DNA from: an uncultured Propionimicrobium sp.
GTDB lineage: Bacteria > Actinomycetota > Actinomycetes > Propionibacteriales > Propionibacteriaceae
Length of the DNA stretch: 64,000 nt
Reading direction: 5' to 3'
Assembly: GCA_946221385.1 (NCBI GenBank)
Contig: CAMIGX010000004.1
Location: 106,190 to 170,189, forward strand
A program made the translations under genes and the position numbers. The notes beneath the pieces were generated by a model. That model searched no databases, was not told the origin of the DNA, and saw nothing but the letters and a program-made list of their open reading frames with translations. The stretch's first letter is position 1; the number at the start of each line of letters is the position of its first letter. Below, one piece after another: positions 8,841 to 18,023 of this stretch.

Positions 8841-11513
8841 ATGAGCATCGATAGCTTCGGATCGAAGACGATCCTGGACGTCAACGGCACCGAATACACC
8901 TATTTCCAGCTCGACAAGGTCGACGGGCAACAGCGCCTCCCGTTTAGCCTGAAAGTCTTGCTGGAAAACCTGCTGCGGACCGAAGACGGCGCCAATATCA
9001 CTGCCGACGACATCAAGGCGCTAGGTAGCTGGGATCCACAAAGCGATCCAGATCATGAGATTCAGTTCACTCCGGCTCGCGTCATCATGCAGGACTTCAC
9101 TGGTGTGCCTTGCGTGGTCGACCTGGCGACGATGCGCGAAGCGATGACCGACCTCGGGGGAGATCCGGCGAAGATCAATCCGCTGTCGCCAGCTGAGCTC
9201 GTCATTGATCACTCGGTCATCGCAGATGCATTCGGTTCGCCTGAAGCGCTGCGCATCAATACCGATCTGGAATATCAGCGCAACCAAGAGCGCTATCAGT
9301 TCCTGCGCTGGGGGCAGACCGCGTTCAACGATTTCAAGGTCGTTCCGCCAGGCACTGGCATCGTCCACCAGGTCAACATCGAACACCTCGCACGGGTCAC
9401 TTTCGCACGCGAGGTGGACGGGGAGCTGCAGGCCTATCCCGACACCTGTGTCGGCACCGACTCACACACCACGATGGTCAACGGCCTTGGTGTCGTGGGC
9501 TGGGGCGTGGGCGGTATCGAAGCCGAAGCTGCCATGCTTGGCCAGCCAGTCTCGATGCTCATTCCGAAGGTCGTTGGATTCAAGCTGTCGGGCAGGCTGC
9601 CTGAAGGAGCCACTGCGACTGATCTCGTCTTGACGATCACAGATATGCTGCGCAAGCACGGAGTGGTTGGCAAATTCGTCGAATTCTATGGTTCGGGTGT
9701 CAGTGAAGTGCCCGTCGCTAACCGCGCGACGATCGGCAATATGAGCCCTGAATATGGTTCAACGATCGCGGTCTTCCCGATCGACGATCGGACTATTGAA
9801 TATCTCCGCCTGACCGGCCGTGACGAACAGCAGCTGGCGCTAGTCGAGGCTTATTGCAAGGCTCAAGGGCTGTGGTTTGAGCCAGACAATGAGCCGGTCT
9901 ACAGCGAATATCTGGAGCTCGATCTGGGCACCGTCAAGCCGTCGATCGCTGGCCCGAAGCGCCCGCAAGATCGTATCGAGTTGACGAACGCGGCAGAACA
10001 GTTCACCGCTGCGCTGCCTGATTACACCGGCAATGTAGATAAGCAGGTCGTCAAGCAGTTGGACGGCGCTGAGGTCCAGCTCGCCAATGGTGCAGTCGGT
10101 GTCGCCGCGATCACTTCGTGCACGAACACCTCGAACCCGTCAGTCATGGTCGCTGCTGGTCTGCTAGCCAAGAAGGCTGCTGAGCGTGGCTTGACCCGTA
10201 AGCCTTGGGTCAAGACGACACTGGCACCAGGTTCGCAGGTCGTCACTGACTATTTGCAAGCGGCCGGGCTGATTGAGCCGCTAGCGCAACTCGGTTTCGA
10301 CGTCGTCGGCTATGGCTGCACGACTTGCATTGGTAATTCTGGTCCGCTCATCCCTGAGCTTTCCGAGGCAGCCAACGATGACGACCTGGTCGTCACCGCA
10401 GTGCTCTCGGGTAACCGTAACTTTGAGGGTCGGATCAATCCTGACGTCAAGATGAACTATCTTGCCAGCCCGCCGCTAGTCGTCGCCTATGCGCTGGCCG
10501 GCAACATGGGCATTGATATCACTACTGAGCCGCTTGGCCAGGACGCGGAAGGTGCAGATGTCTACCTGAGCGATATTTGGCCTAGCCCTGCCGAAGTTGA
10601 CGATGTCATCAATGCCCATATCGATACTGAGATGTATCGCTCGTCGTATTCGGACGTGTTCGCTGGGGACGAGCGCTGGCGCAACCTGCCGACGCCTGAT
10701 GGTGACGTCTTCGAATGGGATGACGCGTCGACGTATGTCCGCAAGCCACCCTATTTTGAAGGCATGCCGCGCGAGCCAGAGCCGGTTTCTGACATCGCTG
10801 GGGCGCGCGTGCTGCTCAAGCTCGGCGACTCGGTGACCACAGACCACATTTCGCCGGCAGGCTCAATCAAGGCTGACTCGCCAGCAGGTCAATACTTGAC
10901 TGATAACGGTGTCGAGCGGGCTGATTTCAACTCCTATGGTTCTCGTCGCGGCAACCACGAGGTCATGATCCGCGGTACTTTCGCAAATATTCGGCTGCGC
11001 AACCAAGTCGCGCCCGGAACCGAGGGTGGATTCACCCGTGACTTCACCCAACCAGACGGCCCGGTTACGACCGTCTACGAGGCAGCTCAGAACTATCAGC
11101 AAGCTGGTGTGCCCTTGGTCGTGCTAGCCGGCAAGGAGTATGGCTCCGGCTCTTCGCGCGACTGGGCTGCCAAGGGCACGATGCTGCTCGGTGTTCGGGC
11201 GGTCATCGCAGAGAGCTATGAACGAATTCACCGTTCGAACCTGATCGGCATGGGCGTCTTGCCGCTGCAGTTCCCGCTGTACGTGAGTGCCGACTCGCTA
11301 GGGCTGGACGGCGAAGAGACCTTTGAGATCACTGGCATTGAGGCACTGAACGAGGGTAGTACGCCGTCGACGGTTGATGTCATCGCGACCAAGCCGAATG
11401 GCGACAAGGTCGAATTCCAAGCTGTGGTGCGCATCGATACCCCAGGCGAGGCGAACTACTACCGCAATGGCGGCATCATGCAGTATGTGCTGCGGTCGCT
11501 ACGCGATCGTTGA
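8841..11513 (+). CDS. acnA: Aconitate hydratase A
   Basis: TCA-cycle aconitase, 890 residues, the usual length for the AcnA/IRP1 type. It isomerises citrate to isocitrate using a [4Fe-4S] cluster. The three cluster cysteines are about 427 (SCTNTSNPS) and 493/496 (GCTTCIGNSGPL). The C-terminal swivel domain contains KEYGSGSSRDWAAKG. ATG 8841 has GAGGAG 6 bases upstream; the in-frame ATGs further up would place the 18-bp palindrome inside the coding region. It is transcribed alone and closed by a strong terminator. Confidence 0.95.
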   Translation: MSIDSFGSKTILDVNGTEYTYFQLDKVDGQQRLPFSLKVLLENLLRTEDGANITADDIKALGSWDPQSDPDHEIQFTPARVIMQDFTGVPCVVDLATMREAMTDLGGDPAKINPLSPAELVIDHSVIADAFGSPEALRINTDLEYQRNQERYQFLRWGQTAFNDFKVVPPGTGIVHQVNIEHLARVTFAREVDGELQAYPDTCVGTDSHTTMVNGLGVVGWGVGGIEAEAAMLGQPVSMLIPKVVGFKLSGRLPEGATATDLVLTITDMLRKHGVVGKFVEFYGSGVSEVPVANRATIGNMSPEYGSTIAVFPIDDRTIEYLRLTGRDEQQLALVEAYCKAQGLWFEPDNEPVYSEYLELDLGTVKPSIAGPKRPQDRIELTNAAEQFTAALPDYTGNVDKQVVKQLDGAEVQLANGAVGVAAITSCTNTSNPSVMVAAGLLAKKAAERGLTRKPWVKTTLAPGSQVVTDYLQAAGLIEPLAQLGFDVVGYGCTTCIGNSGPLIPELSEAANDDDLVVTAVLSGNRNFEGRINPDVKMNYLASPPLVVAYALAGNMGIDITTEPLGQDAEGADVYLSDIWPSPAEVDDVINAHIDTEMYRSSYSDVFAGDERWRNLPTPDGDVFEWDDASTYVRKPPYFEGMPREPEPVSDIAGARVLLKLGDSVTTDHISPAGSIKADSPAGQYLTDNGVERADFNSYGSRRGNHEVMIRGTFANIRLRNQVAPGTEGGFTRDFTQPDGPVTTVYEAAQNYQQAGVPLVVLAGKEYGSGSSRDWAAKGTMLLGVRAVIAESYERIHRSNLIGMGVLPLQFPLYVSADSLGLDGEETFEITGIEALNEGSTPSTVDVIATKPNGDKVEFQAVVRIDTPGEANYYRNGGIMQYVLRSLRDR

Positions 11514-11536
11514 TTTCCGACAGCTAGCTAAAGACA

Positions 11537-11576
11537 GCGAGTGGACCGAGACGTGAGCTCGGTCCACTCGCTTTTT
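11537..11576 (+). terminator. Rho-independent terminator of acnA
   Basis: A perfect 14-bp stem (11537-11550 with 11558-11571) and a 7-base loop are followed by five T residues. Confidence 0.9.
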
Positions 11577-11696
11577 AGCCACTCACTTTTTGGCTATGTG
11601 GCGATCCGGGAAAGCTGTCATTGATTCGTTGAAAATTTTTTGCCTAGTTGTGCACAGCTACTCGAAAAATGTCAGTGCCTTGGTGCATACTCTTAA

Positions 11697-11712
11697 TAGA
11701 ACAAATGTTCGA
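11697..11712. promoter_or_regulatory. LexA (SOS) box candidate
   Basis: TAGAACAAATGTTCGA carries the GAAC-N4-GTTC core at 11699-11710 and differs from the mycobacterial consensus TCGAAC-N4-GTTCGA at one position. It lies 75 bp before the start of the following unknown gene, in an AT-rich stretch typical of a promoter. Confidence 0.6.
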
Positions 11713-11786
11713 TAGGGTTCTATTGGTCGTTTGACGGTAGACCCACCAGGTCGCAGCGGATGGCTGCCCAACACGAGGAGATGACC

Positions 11787-12302
11787 ATGACTGTCATTGC
11801 TACTCAGCCCAGGATCGCATTTCGAGACGGCTATGAACGTCCCAGGCAACGCCGGCAAGGCATGAATGCTGCGCCACCCAGACGAGCCACCGAACGAGTG
11901 GTCAATGCCGACGACGCTCCCAAACAGCTGCTTGGGCAGTGCTATGTGCCGCCTGGCTGGCCCGAACAGGTGCCGCCACCAGCTGTGCCTGATTGGGAGT
12001 CGGCCGCAGTCAGTTGGCTATTGGATTGTTGCCCAGCCGATTACCGCAGCTATCCGCAATTGCGTAAGCATCCAGTGGTCTTGGCGCGATTTGCTGCTGA
12101 ATATGTCGAGGGTCAGATTAGGTCGACGCGTAAAGCGCTAGGTGAAGCTAGAGCTAGTTTGATGGATCAAGTCGCGCCACAGGTCTTGGACGGTGCGGTC
12201 CAGATGTTGCAGACCGAGGAAGCGCGGTTGATTCGTCGGCGTCGTGCAGTGCTTCTGATCGAGGAAGCTTTGCGGGGGAAGATCTTCATCAAGAAGCTAT
12301 AG
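11787..12302 (+). CDS. Conserved actinobacterial protein of unknown function, probably SOS-regulated
   Basis: A 171-residue basic protein. The first 55 residues are Arg/Pro-rich and probably disordered. The rest is a helical domain with a PPGWP motif, a WLLDCCPADYR block, and a long amphipathic helical stretch (about 105-160) ending in RRRRAVLLIEEALRG. I recall the same arrangement in other actinobacterial hypothetical proteins but know no assigned function. ATG 11787 is chosen because GAGGAG lies 7 bases upstream; ATGs at 11760 and 11781 are badly placed. No membrane segment. The upstream LexA-like box suggests DNA-damage induction; this is inference. Confidence 0.65.
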   Translation: MTVIATQPRIAFRDGYERPRQRRQGMNAAPPRRATERVVNADDAPKQLLGQCYVPPGWPEQVPPPAVPDWESAAVSWLLDCCPADYRSYPQLRKHPVVLARFAAEYVEGQIRSTRKALGEARASLMDQVAPQVLDGAVQMLQTEEARLIRRRRAVLLIEEALRGKIFIKKL

Positions 12303-12375
12303 AGAGCAGCCGCGCCGACTGCATTGGTCGCGCAGTTGCGGGAGCTGCAGATCTGCGCTACGTGAAGTTCGGTTA

Positions 12376-12404
12376 TTGACTATGAACGCCTAAAATCGTG
12401 GGAT
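12376..12404 (+). promoter_or_regulatory. Candidate promoter of dxs
   Basis: TTGACT (12376-12381) is separated by 17 bp from TGGGAT (12399-12404). The -35 is good and the -10 is weak. It lies 34 bp before the GTG start. Confidence 0.35.
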
Positions 12405-12437
12405 GACTCGGTTGGAGTCTAGGCGGAGGCGATTCAA

Positions 12438-14426
12438 GTGAAAGATGCGAACGGACGGGCGATTGACCCTTCGCAGCGCTGGTCGCTGCTCAACGAGATC
12501 ACAAAGCCTGCTGATCTACGGGTGATGAGCCCGGCTGAGCTCGAGCAGCTCGGTGACGAGATCAGGAAATTCTTGATTTCGAATGTCAGCCGCACTGGTG
12601 GTCACCTTGGGCCAAACCTAGGCGTCGTCGAGCTGACGATGGCTGTGCATATCGTCTTCGATTCGCCGGCCGACCCGATCATCTTCGACACAGGTCACCA
12701 AAGCTATGTGCACAAGATCTTGACCGGACGCGCGGCGCAGTTCCCGCAGCTTCGTCAAAAGGACGGGCTTTCTGGCTATCCGTCGCGCGCTGAGTCCGAG
12801 CACGACTGGGTGGAGAATTCTCACGCATCGGCGTCGCTGTCATGGGCTGAAGGCATGGCCCGCGGATTCAAGCTGCGCGGTGAGCAGCGCACCGTGGTGG
12901 CCGTCATCGGTGATGGCGCGCTGACCGGTGGGATGGCCTGGGAAGCTTTGAATAACATTGCGCTGGATTCAGAGATTCCGTTGGTCGTCGTCGTAAACGA
13001 TAATGGCCGGTCATATTCGCCCACGGTCGGCGGTGTGTCGCAGCATTTGGCTGCAGTACGCACAGATCGGCGCTACGAAGAAGCATTGAACTGGTTTAAG
13101 ACCAGCATCAAGAACACCCCGGTGGTCGGTAAAGGCACCTACGAACTGTTGCATGGCATGAAAGCTGGGCTAAAGGATCTGCTCGCACCGCAAGGTTTGT
13201 TCGCAGATCTTGGCTTGAAATATCTCGGCCCGGTCGACGGTCATGATTTGAATGCGCTGGTGACCGCCTTGCAGCAGGCCAAGGGCTACGGCGGCCCCGT
13301 CATCGTGCACGCCATCACTCGCAAGGGTCGCGGCTTCAAAGCAGCCGAGGAGCATGACGAAGATCTATTCCACACCGTGGGCCAGATTGACGACATCACG
13401 GGCCGCCCACTGGTCGATGACGTGCAAGCAACTTGGACCGATGCTTTCGCTGACGAAATCGTCGCTATCGCTGAGCAGCGTCCAGATGTAGTCGCGTTAA
13501 CGGCCGCGATGCTGCACCCGACTGGTCTGGCGCGTTTCGCCGCGGCATTCCCGGAACGCGTCTTCGACGTCGGCATTGCCGAACAACATGCGGTCGCTTC
13601 GGCGGCTGGCATGGCCAAAGCAGGTTTGCACCCGGTGGTCGCGGTCTATTCGACCTTCTTGAACCGTGCTTTTGATCAGGTGCTGATGGACGTCGCCCTG
13701 CACGATTTGGGCGTCACCTTCGTGCTCGACCGCGCCGGCATCACCGGTCCCGACGGAGCCAGCCACAATGGCATGTGGGATACCTCAATGCTGGGCATGG
13801 TGCCGGGCCTACGACTAGCTGCGCCACGCGATCAAGAACGCTTGACCGCCGCGCTGCGCGAAGCCGTCGACGTCGACGATGCACCTACCGTCATCCGATT
13901 TTCCAAGGAGCGGATGCCTGATCCAATCCCGGCGCTGCGACATGTAGATGGCGTCGACGTCCTGGCTCGGTCCGACAATGCGAAGATCTTGATCGTCGGC
14001 TACGGCCAGTTCATGGGCATGGCGCTCAGTGTCGCCAACCGACTGGAGCAGCAGGGCATTGGTGTGACGGTGGTCGACCCGTTGTGGGCATTGCCGGTCA
14101 ACGCTGCGCTGGTCGAATTGGCTGCTCAGCATGAGTTCGTCGTCACTATTGAAGACGGCTTGGTCGTCGGTGGCTTGGGCTCACAATTGGAGATCGCTAT
14201 GGACGCCGCTGACGTCGACGTCCCGGTCCGCCAGTTCGGCATACCGCAGCGTTTCTTGGCTCCAGCGAGCCGTAGCGAAGTGTTGGCCGATTTAGGCCTG
14301 ACCGATCGTCAGATCACTCAAGAGGTCATGAACTACATCGCGACCATGGGGGAGCGTTTCGACATTGAACTAGACAGTTCGCGACGCAGCGTCTCGGAGC
14401 AAGCAGCAAAGTGTGAACACAGCTGA
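12438..14426 (+). CDS. dxs: 1-deoxy-D-xylulose-5-phosphate synthase
   Basis: Thiamine-diphosphate enzyme joining pyruvate and glyceraldehyde 3-phosphate, first step of the MEP isoprenoid pathway. 662 residues, typical. Motifs seen: the FDTGHQSYVHK substrate region, the ThDP-binding GDGALTGG...NN sequence, the catalytic region around GIAEQHAV, and the C-terminal transketolase domain. GTG 12438 follows GGAGG by 9 bases. It is convergent with DUF3000 across only 6 bp. Confidence 0.95.
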   Translation: MKDANGRAIDPSQRWSLLNEITKPADLRVMSPAELEQLGDEIRKFLISNVSRTGGHLGPNLGVVELTMAVHIVFDSPADPIIFDTGHQSYVHKILTGRAAQFPQLRQKDGLSGYPSRAESEHDWVENSHASASLSWAEGMARGFKLRGEQRTVVAVIGDGALTGGMAWEALNNIALDSEIPLVVVVNDNGRSYSPTVGGVSQHLAAVRTDRRYEEALNWFKTSIKNTPVVGKGTYELLHGMKAGLKDLLAPQGLFADLGLKYLGPVDGHDLNALVTALQQAKGYGGPVIVHAITRKGRGFKAAEEHDEDLFHTVGQIDDITGRPLVDDVQATWTDAFADEIVAIAEQRPDVVALTAAMLHPTGLARFAAAFPERVFDVGIAEQHAVASAAGMAKAGLHPVVAVYSTFLNRAFDQVLMDVALHDLGVTFVLDRAGITGPDGASHNGMWDTSMLGMVPGLRLAAPRDQERLTAALREAVDVDDAPTVIRFSKERMPDPIPALRHVDGVDVLARSDNAKILIVGYGQFMGMALSVANRLEQQGIGVTVVDPLWALPVNAALVELAAQHEFVVTIEDGLVVGGLGSQLEIAMDAADVDVPVRQFGIPQRFLAPASRSEVLADLGLTDRQITQEVMNYIATMGERFDIELDSSRRSVSEQAAKCEHS

Positions 14427-14432
14427 GCCAGA

Positions 14433-15032
14433 TCAGCCCCGCCGAAAAGACCTATTCAGCGCGACGATGCCGTCTCCGACCGGCGGTAGCGCGCACGTGT
14501 GACACAGCAAATCTTGCCAAGCCGCCAGATGTACGCTCACGCCGCGCCCATCGACGATCGGTGTCCATGAGGCCCGGATTTCGATCTCAGCGCGATCGCC
14601 GTCTTCAGCCAGTTCACCAAAGCTGCGGCTAGCTACCGATGTGACGGTGCCCGACGCTGCGACATAGTCGGCCTGCCGATCGTCGAGAGCATCAGACAGC
14701 CAACTCCAGCCCACCTCAGCGAGCAACGGATCGCTGGCCATCTCTAGGTCGACATCGGCGCGTACATAGCTGACGAAACGGATATCGCCTTGCCAGGCGG
14801 AGTTTCCTTGTGGGTCGTGCAAGATGATCAGGCGTCCAGATCCAAGCTCAGTGTCGACGTCTTCGACCAGCGCTTCCATCGCAGCTGCAAAAGGCGCGAT
14901 GCGTTGTGGCGCTGGAATCTCGTCGACTTGGATCTCGGGGCGCCATCTAAAATCTGCTAAATCAGCCAAGACTCGATCGAATCCTGCTGCACCAGGCAAC
15001 TGGATCACCGGAGTCGTCGGTCGTTGGGACAC
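14433..15032 (-). CDS. DUF3000 family protein
   Basis: A 199-residue conserved actinobacterial protein of unknown function. It contains family patterns such as APQRIAPFAAA, LGSGRLIILHDPQGN, the WLSDAL segment, and a C-terminal HTCALPP motif carrying two close Cys/His residues. No signal peptide or membrane helix. It starts at GTG 15032. In many actinobacteria this family sits near dxs and a HRDC-type ribonuclease; only the dxs link is kept here. Confidence 0.78.
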   Translation of the reverse strand: MSQRPTTPVIQLPGAAGFDRVLADLADFRWRPEIQVDEIPAPQRIAPFAAAMEALVEDVDTELGSGRLIILHDPQGNSAWQGDIRFVSYVRADVDLEMASDPLLAEVGWSWLSDALDDRQADYVAASGTVTSVASRSFGELAEDGDRAEIEIRASWTPIVDGRGVSVHLAAWQDLLCHTCALPPVGDGIVALNRSFRRG

Positions 15033-15132
15033 ATCAGTGACCCTATTTCAGCTGTCAGCGCAGGCGGCGTCGCCACGCCGCAGCCGAATCAGCGCTGCAG
15101 ATGCACACAGGCGAATCACAGCGCAATGACGA

Positions 15133-15579
15133 TCACTGAGATTCGTCTGCTTCTAAACTCAGACAGATCGAATTGATGCAATAACGCAGATCGGTCGGGG
15201 TGTCGTAACCTTCGCCAGCGAATACATGCCCCAGGTGCGAGTCGCAGGTCGCGCAACGAACCTCAGTACGCGGCCTGCCAGGGATCGAAAAATCTTCGAT
15301 GTACTCCACTCGGTCTTCAGCCAGCGGCGCAAAGAAGCTTGGCCAACCGCAATGCGAGTGAAACTTCTCCTGACTACGGAATAGCTCACTGCCGCAAGCT
15401 CGACAGCGATAGACGCCGACGGTCTCGGTGTCGGTGTATTCGCCGGTAAAAGCCCGTTCGGTGCCAGCCTGCCGCAGCACGTGGAATTCTTCCGGGTTCA
15501 GTCGTTGCTGCCATTGCTCGGGGCTGAGCGCCTGCCAGCCCGCCGCTGTGGTCGGGTCTTGCGTTGAATCTGCAGTCAT
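15133..15579 (-). CDS. msrB: Peptide-methionine (R)-S-oxide reductase MsrB
   Basis: Repairs oxidised methionine R-sulfoxides in proteins. 148 residues. Two CxxC pairs (Cys59/62 and Cys109/112) form the structural zinc site. The catalytic Cys134 lies in RYCINS, and the GWPSFF motif shapes the active site. It is divergent from the PPK2 gene across about 70 bp. Confidence 0.95.
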   Translation of the reverse strand: MTADSTQDPTTAAGWQALSPEQWQQRLNPEEFHVLRQAGTERAFTGEYTDTETVGVYRCRACGSELFRSQEKFHSHCGWPSFFAPLAEDRVEYIEDFSIPGRPRTEVRCATCDSHLGHVFAGEGYDTPTDLRYCINSICLSLEADESQ

Positions 15580-15650
15580 GATTCCTCCAACTCCAGCCTA
15601 CGACAGCTTGACTTTGTCGCGACTCGCGCTGAAATTGCGTCCGCGAGATA

Positions 15651-16538
15651 ATGGCAGGCATGGCAAAGACCGACATTTTGGCGATCGCTGAGCAGACCAA
15701 GCATGCCTTGCGTGCGCCCAACGGACCCATCGACGTGCGTGATTTCGACACTCGTGACGCATCCTTGTATCCGGGTGACGGGAAGCGCGATGTCGAAGTG
15801 TTCAAGGACGCCACCGAGCCGATCTTGGATGAGCTGCAAGAAAAGCTGTTCGCCAACGGTCGTACCAATCCCGATGCGCCCAGCATCTTGGTCATCTTGC
15901 AAGGCATGGACACCGCGGGCAAGGGCGGGGTCATCCGTCACGTCATCGGAATGGTCGATCCGCAGGGCGTCAAGATCACCGGCTTCAAGAAACCGACCGC
16001 TGAAGAGCGGGCGCATGACTTTTTGTGGCGCATCGAGCGTGCACTGCCGGAGGCTGGGATGATCGGCATCTTCGACCGCTCTCAGTACGAAGATGTCTTG
16101 GTTCAACGCGTCGAACAGATGGCTCCTGCCGAAGAAATCGAACGTCGCTATGGCGCGATCAATCAATTCGAAGCTGACTTGGTAGCTAACGGCACCCGGA
16201 TCATCAAATGTTTCTTGAATGTTTCCCGTGCCAAACAAAAGGAGCGACTGACCAGCCGACTGCACCGGCCGGATAAGTACTGGAAATACAATCCCGGCGA
16301 CGTCGACGTCGCGCACAAATGGGAGCAGTACATGGATGCCTATTCCATCGCGCTGACTAAGTGCAACACCGAGGCTGCGCCGTGGTACGTGATCCCAGCT
16401 GATCGTAAGTGGTATCGAAACTGGGCGGTCGCGCAACTGCTGTTGGCCGAACTGGCTGGTCTGGGTTTGGAGTGGCCAGCCGCCGATTTTGATGTGGCGA
16501 CCGAGCTGCAGCGGGTGGCTGGGCTACCCGAAGCCTGA
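15651..16538 (+). CDS. ppk2: PPK2-family polyphosphate kinase
   Basis: A 295-residue P-loop kinase that uses inorganic polyphosphate to phosphorylate nucleotides. The Walker A motif is GMDTAGKGG (85-93), Walker B is FDRSQYED (141-148), and the Arg-rich lid is LTSRLHRPDKYWKYNPGD. Single-domain length excludes the two-domain class II type; class I versus III (NDP or NMP preferred) cannot be settled by eye. ATGs at 15651 and 15660 are both possible. Its stop is 1 bp from the stop of the convergent CbiX-like gene. Confidence 0.88.
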   Translation: MAGMAKTDILAIAEQTKHALRAPNGPIDVRDFDTRDASLYPGDGKRDVEVFKDATEPILDELQEKLFANGRTNPDAPSILVILQGMDTAGKGGVIRHVIGMVDPQGVKITGFKKPTAEERAHDFLWRIERALPEAGMIGIFDRSQYEDVLVQRVEQMAPAEEIERRYGAINQFEADLVANGTRIIKCFLNVSRAKQKERLTSRLHRPDKYWKYNPGDVDVAHKWEQYMDAYSIALTKCNTEAAPWYVIPADRKWYRNWAVAQLLLAELAGLGLEWPAADFDVATELQRVAGLPEA

Positions 16539-16539
16539 C

Positions 16540-17367
16540 CTATTCGGCGTCGTCTTCGTCGGAGCTGTCCGGCACTGGGTGCGCGTCGTCAAGCATCGCC
16601 ATCGCGGCGAACGCATAACGACCCATCGCGATCTCTAGAATCCGATCGTCCACGCCCAGGGGAGCGCTGACGGCCAATGCGTCGCAGGCTTTCGCTATCT
16701 CCAGCTGGGCTTGGAACTCGTCATCGGCGGCTAAATGTAGGCACCCAACCGCGATCCGACGACGACCCTGGTCGTGCAAGTTTGCGATGGCACTGGACAA
16801 GGAAGTGCTCGGCGAGTCTGCGATCGCGAGGTTGACGGGCAGCTTATGTCGAGCTGCCCATTGTCTGGCCCGTCGCGATAGCAAGGTCGCTCCGCGGGTG
16901 TCGGCGCCTCCCGGTGCCAATAACACCAAGGCGTCCAACTCGGTCACACGCAGCGCCGAAAGCGCAGCTCGCAAGCGCAGATCAACAATGCCAAGCAATT
17001 CGCTGGCTGGGCCTATTGGACGGGCTAGGTGGACCTTGCTGTCGACATAGGCAGCACGGATCGCCGTCGCCAATGACTGGGCCCCCGGTCGAGGCTCCTG
17101 GACGCTAGAAATCTCCAGCGGCACCAAGACGATTTCAGCTGGCGCCAATTGCGCGGGGAATTCATCGTCAGAGTCGTCCTCGCTGCTCTTGCTGGGTTCT
17201 CGTAGCCGCAGGTCGTCGATCGCCTGGGTTGGATCATCAGCGAAAGCTAATTGGACGTTCAACTGCGGCCGCATTTGACGCATCCGCGTCAACAGTTGAC
17301 GGAAATACTCGACATTCTTCTCAGAGCCAGCGGTTTCAGTGACGAGCACCAAAGCGGGCGCGACCAA
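16540..17367 (-). CDS. CbiX/SirB-like chelatase-fold protein lacking the catalytic His
   Basis: About 275 residues, resembling two repeats of the small sirohydrochlorin/cobalt chelatase fold. Residues around ALVLVTETAGS begin the first half and DALVLLAPGGADTRG the second, followed by AIADSP and a late GRRRIAVGCLHLAADDEF strand. The usual HGSR metal-binding His is replaced (APGGAD), so chelatase activity is doubtful. Start: TTG 17367 has GGAGG 8 bases upstream; GTG 17382 in the same frame has no ribosome site. The C-terminus is acidic. Fold assignment is moderate, function unknown. Confidence 0.55.
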   Translation of the reverse strand: MVAPALVLVTETAGSEKNVEYFRQLLTRMRQMRPQLNVQLAFADDPTQAIDDLRLREPSKSSEDDSDDEFPAQLAPAEIVLVPLEISSVQEPRPGAQSLATAIRAAYVDSKVHLARPIGPASELLGIVDLRLRAALSALRVTELDALVLLAPGGADTRGATLLSRRARQWAARHKLPVNLAIADSPSTSLSSAIANLHDQGRRRIAVGCLHLAADDEFQAQLEIAKACDALAVSAPLGVDDRILEIAMGRYAFAAMAMLDDAHPVPDSSDEDDAE

Positions 17368-17538
17368 CTTAACAACCTCCACCGCAATCTGATGCCAGAG
17401 CTATGCCGACCTGGAGTGATCGGCCTAGACGAATATACGCAACCCAACATTTTTGTTCGAACCGTGGACTTTTGCAAGGTAACGAAAGTTTTATGCTATC
17501 CGCAGGCGAGACGTGGCCGAGGAATGCGCTAGTAAGGG

Positions 17539-17610
17539 TGGGCGATACTGGGTTCGAACCAGTGACCTCTTCGGTGTGAACGAAGCGCGCTACCACTGCG
17601 CCAATCGCCC
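17539..17610 (-). tRNA. tRNA-Val (CAC)
   Basis: A cloverleaf with acceptor stem GGGCGAT/ATCGCCC, D-arm GCGC/GCGC, anticodon stem CTTCG/CGAAG with loop TTCACAC (anticodon CAC), and the T-arm containing GGTTCGAACC. Discriminator A; the 3' CCA is not encoded. Confidence 0.93.
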
Positions 17611-17620
17611 CAGATCAGCA

Positions 17621-17696
17621 TGGTGGGCGGTACCAGACTTGAACTGATGACCTCTTCCGTGTCAGGGAAGCGCGCTACCAACTGCGCCAACCGCCC
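17621..17696 (-). tRNA. tRNA-Val (GAC)
   Basis: Acceptor stem GGGCGGT/ACCGCCC, anticodon stem CTTCC/GGAAG with loop CTGACAC (anticodon GAC), T-loop TTCAAGT. Discriminator A, and the 3' CCA is encoded (17621-17623), unlike its neighbours. The 5' end abuts tRNA-Cys with 1 bp between. Confidence 0.93.
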
Positions 17697-17697
17697 G

Positions 17698-17768
17698 AGG
17701 TGGAGACGGGATTTGAACCCGTGTATACGGCTTTGCAGGCCGCTGCCTCGCCTCTCGGCCACTCCACC
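17698..17768 (-). tRNA. tRNA-Cys (GCA)
   Basis: Acceptor stem GGTGGAG/CTCCACC, anticodon loop CTGCAAA (anticodon GCA), T-loop TTCAAAT, discriminator U as required for Cys identity. CCA is not encoded. Confidence 0.93.
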
Positions 17769-17877
17769 ATGTCATTTCTGACTATTGGGTCATTCTTGAC
17801 CATCTGATGAAGGTTCCTAGAGTTCGGCCGAACAGGCCCTGAGCCGGCCGTTCGGCGCTAACACCAAGACCTCTCCG

Positions 17878-17950
17878 AGCGGACGACGGGACTCGAACCC
17901 GCGACCCTCACCTTGGCAAGGTGATGCTCTACCAACTGAGCCACGTCCGC
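17878..17950 (-). tRNA. tRNA-Gly (GCC)
   Basis: Acceptor stem GCGGACG/CGTCCGC, anticodon stem TCACC/GGTGA with loop TTGCCAA (anticodon GCC), T-loop TTCGAGT, discriminator U. CCA is not encoded. It is the first gene of the four-tRNA leftward cluster. Confidence 0.93.
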
Positions 17951-18023
17951 ATTCTCTTGCCGGAACAGATTCTCGTTTCCAGTGGGATTGAAAACCCGTC
18001 GCCCTGCAAAAGGTGCATGGACT

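Noticed and set aside
15576..16436. A 286-codon open frame opposite the PPK2 gene
   Set aside because: A shadow frame: the plus-strand frame has Walker A/B motifs, the antisense one has nothing recognisable.
17770..17877. GC-rich inverted segments between tRNA-Cys and tRNA-Gly
   Set aside because: Pairing is imperfect and not followed by T residues; could be tRNA processing spacer, nothing specific supported.
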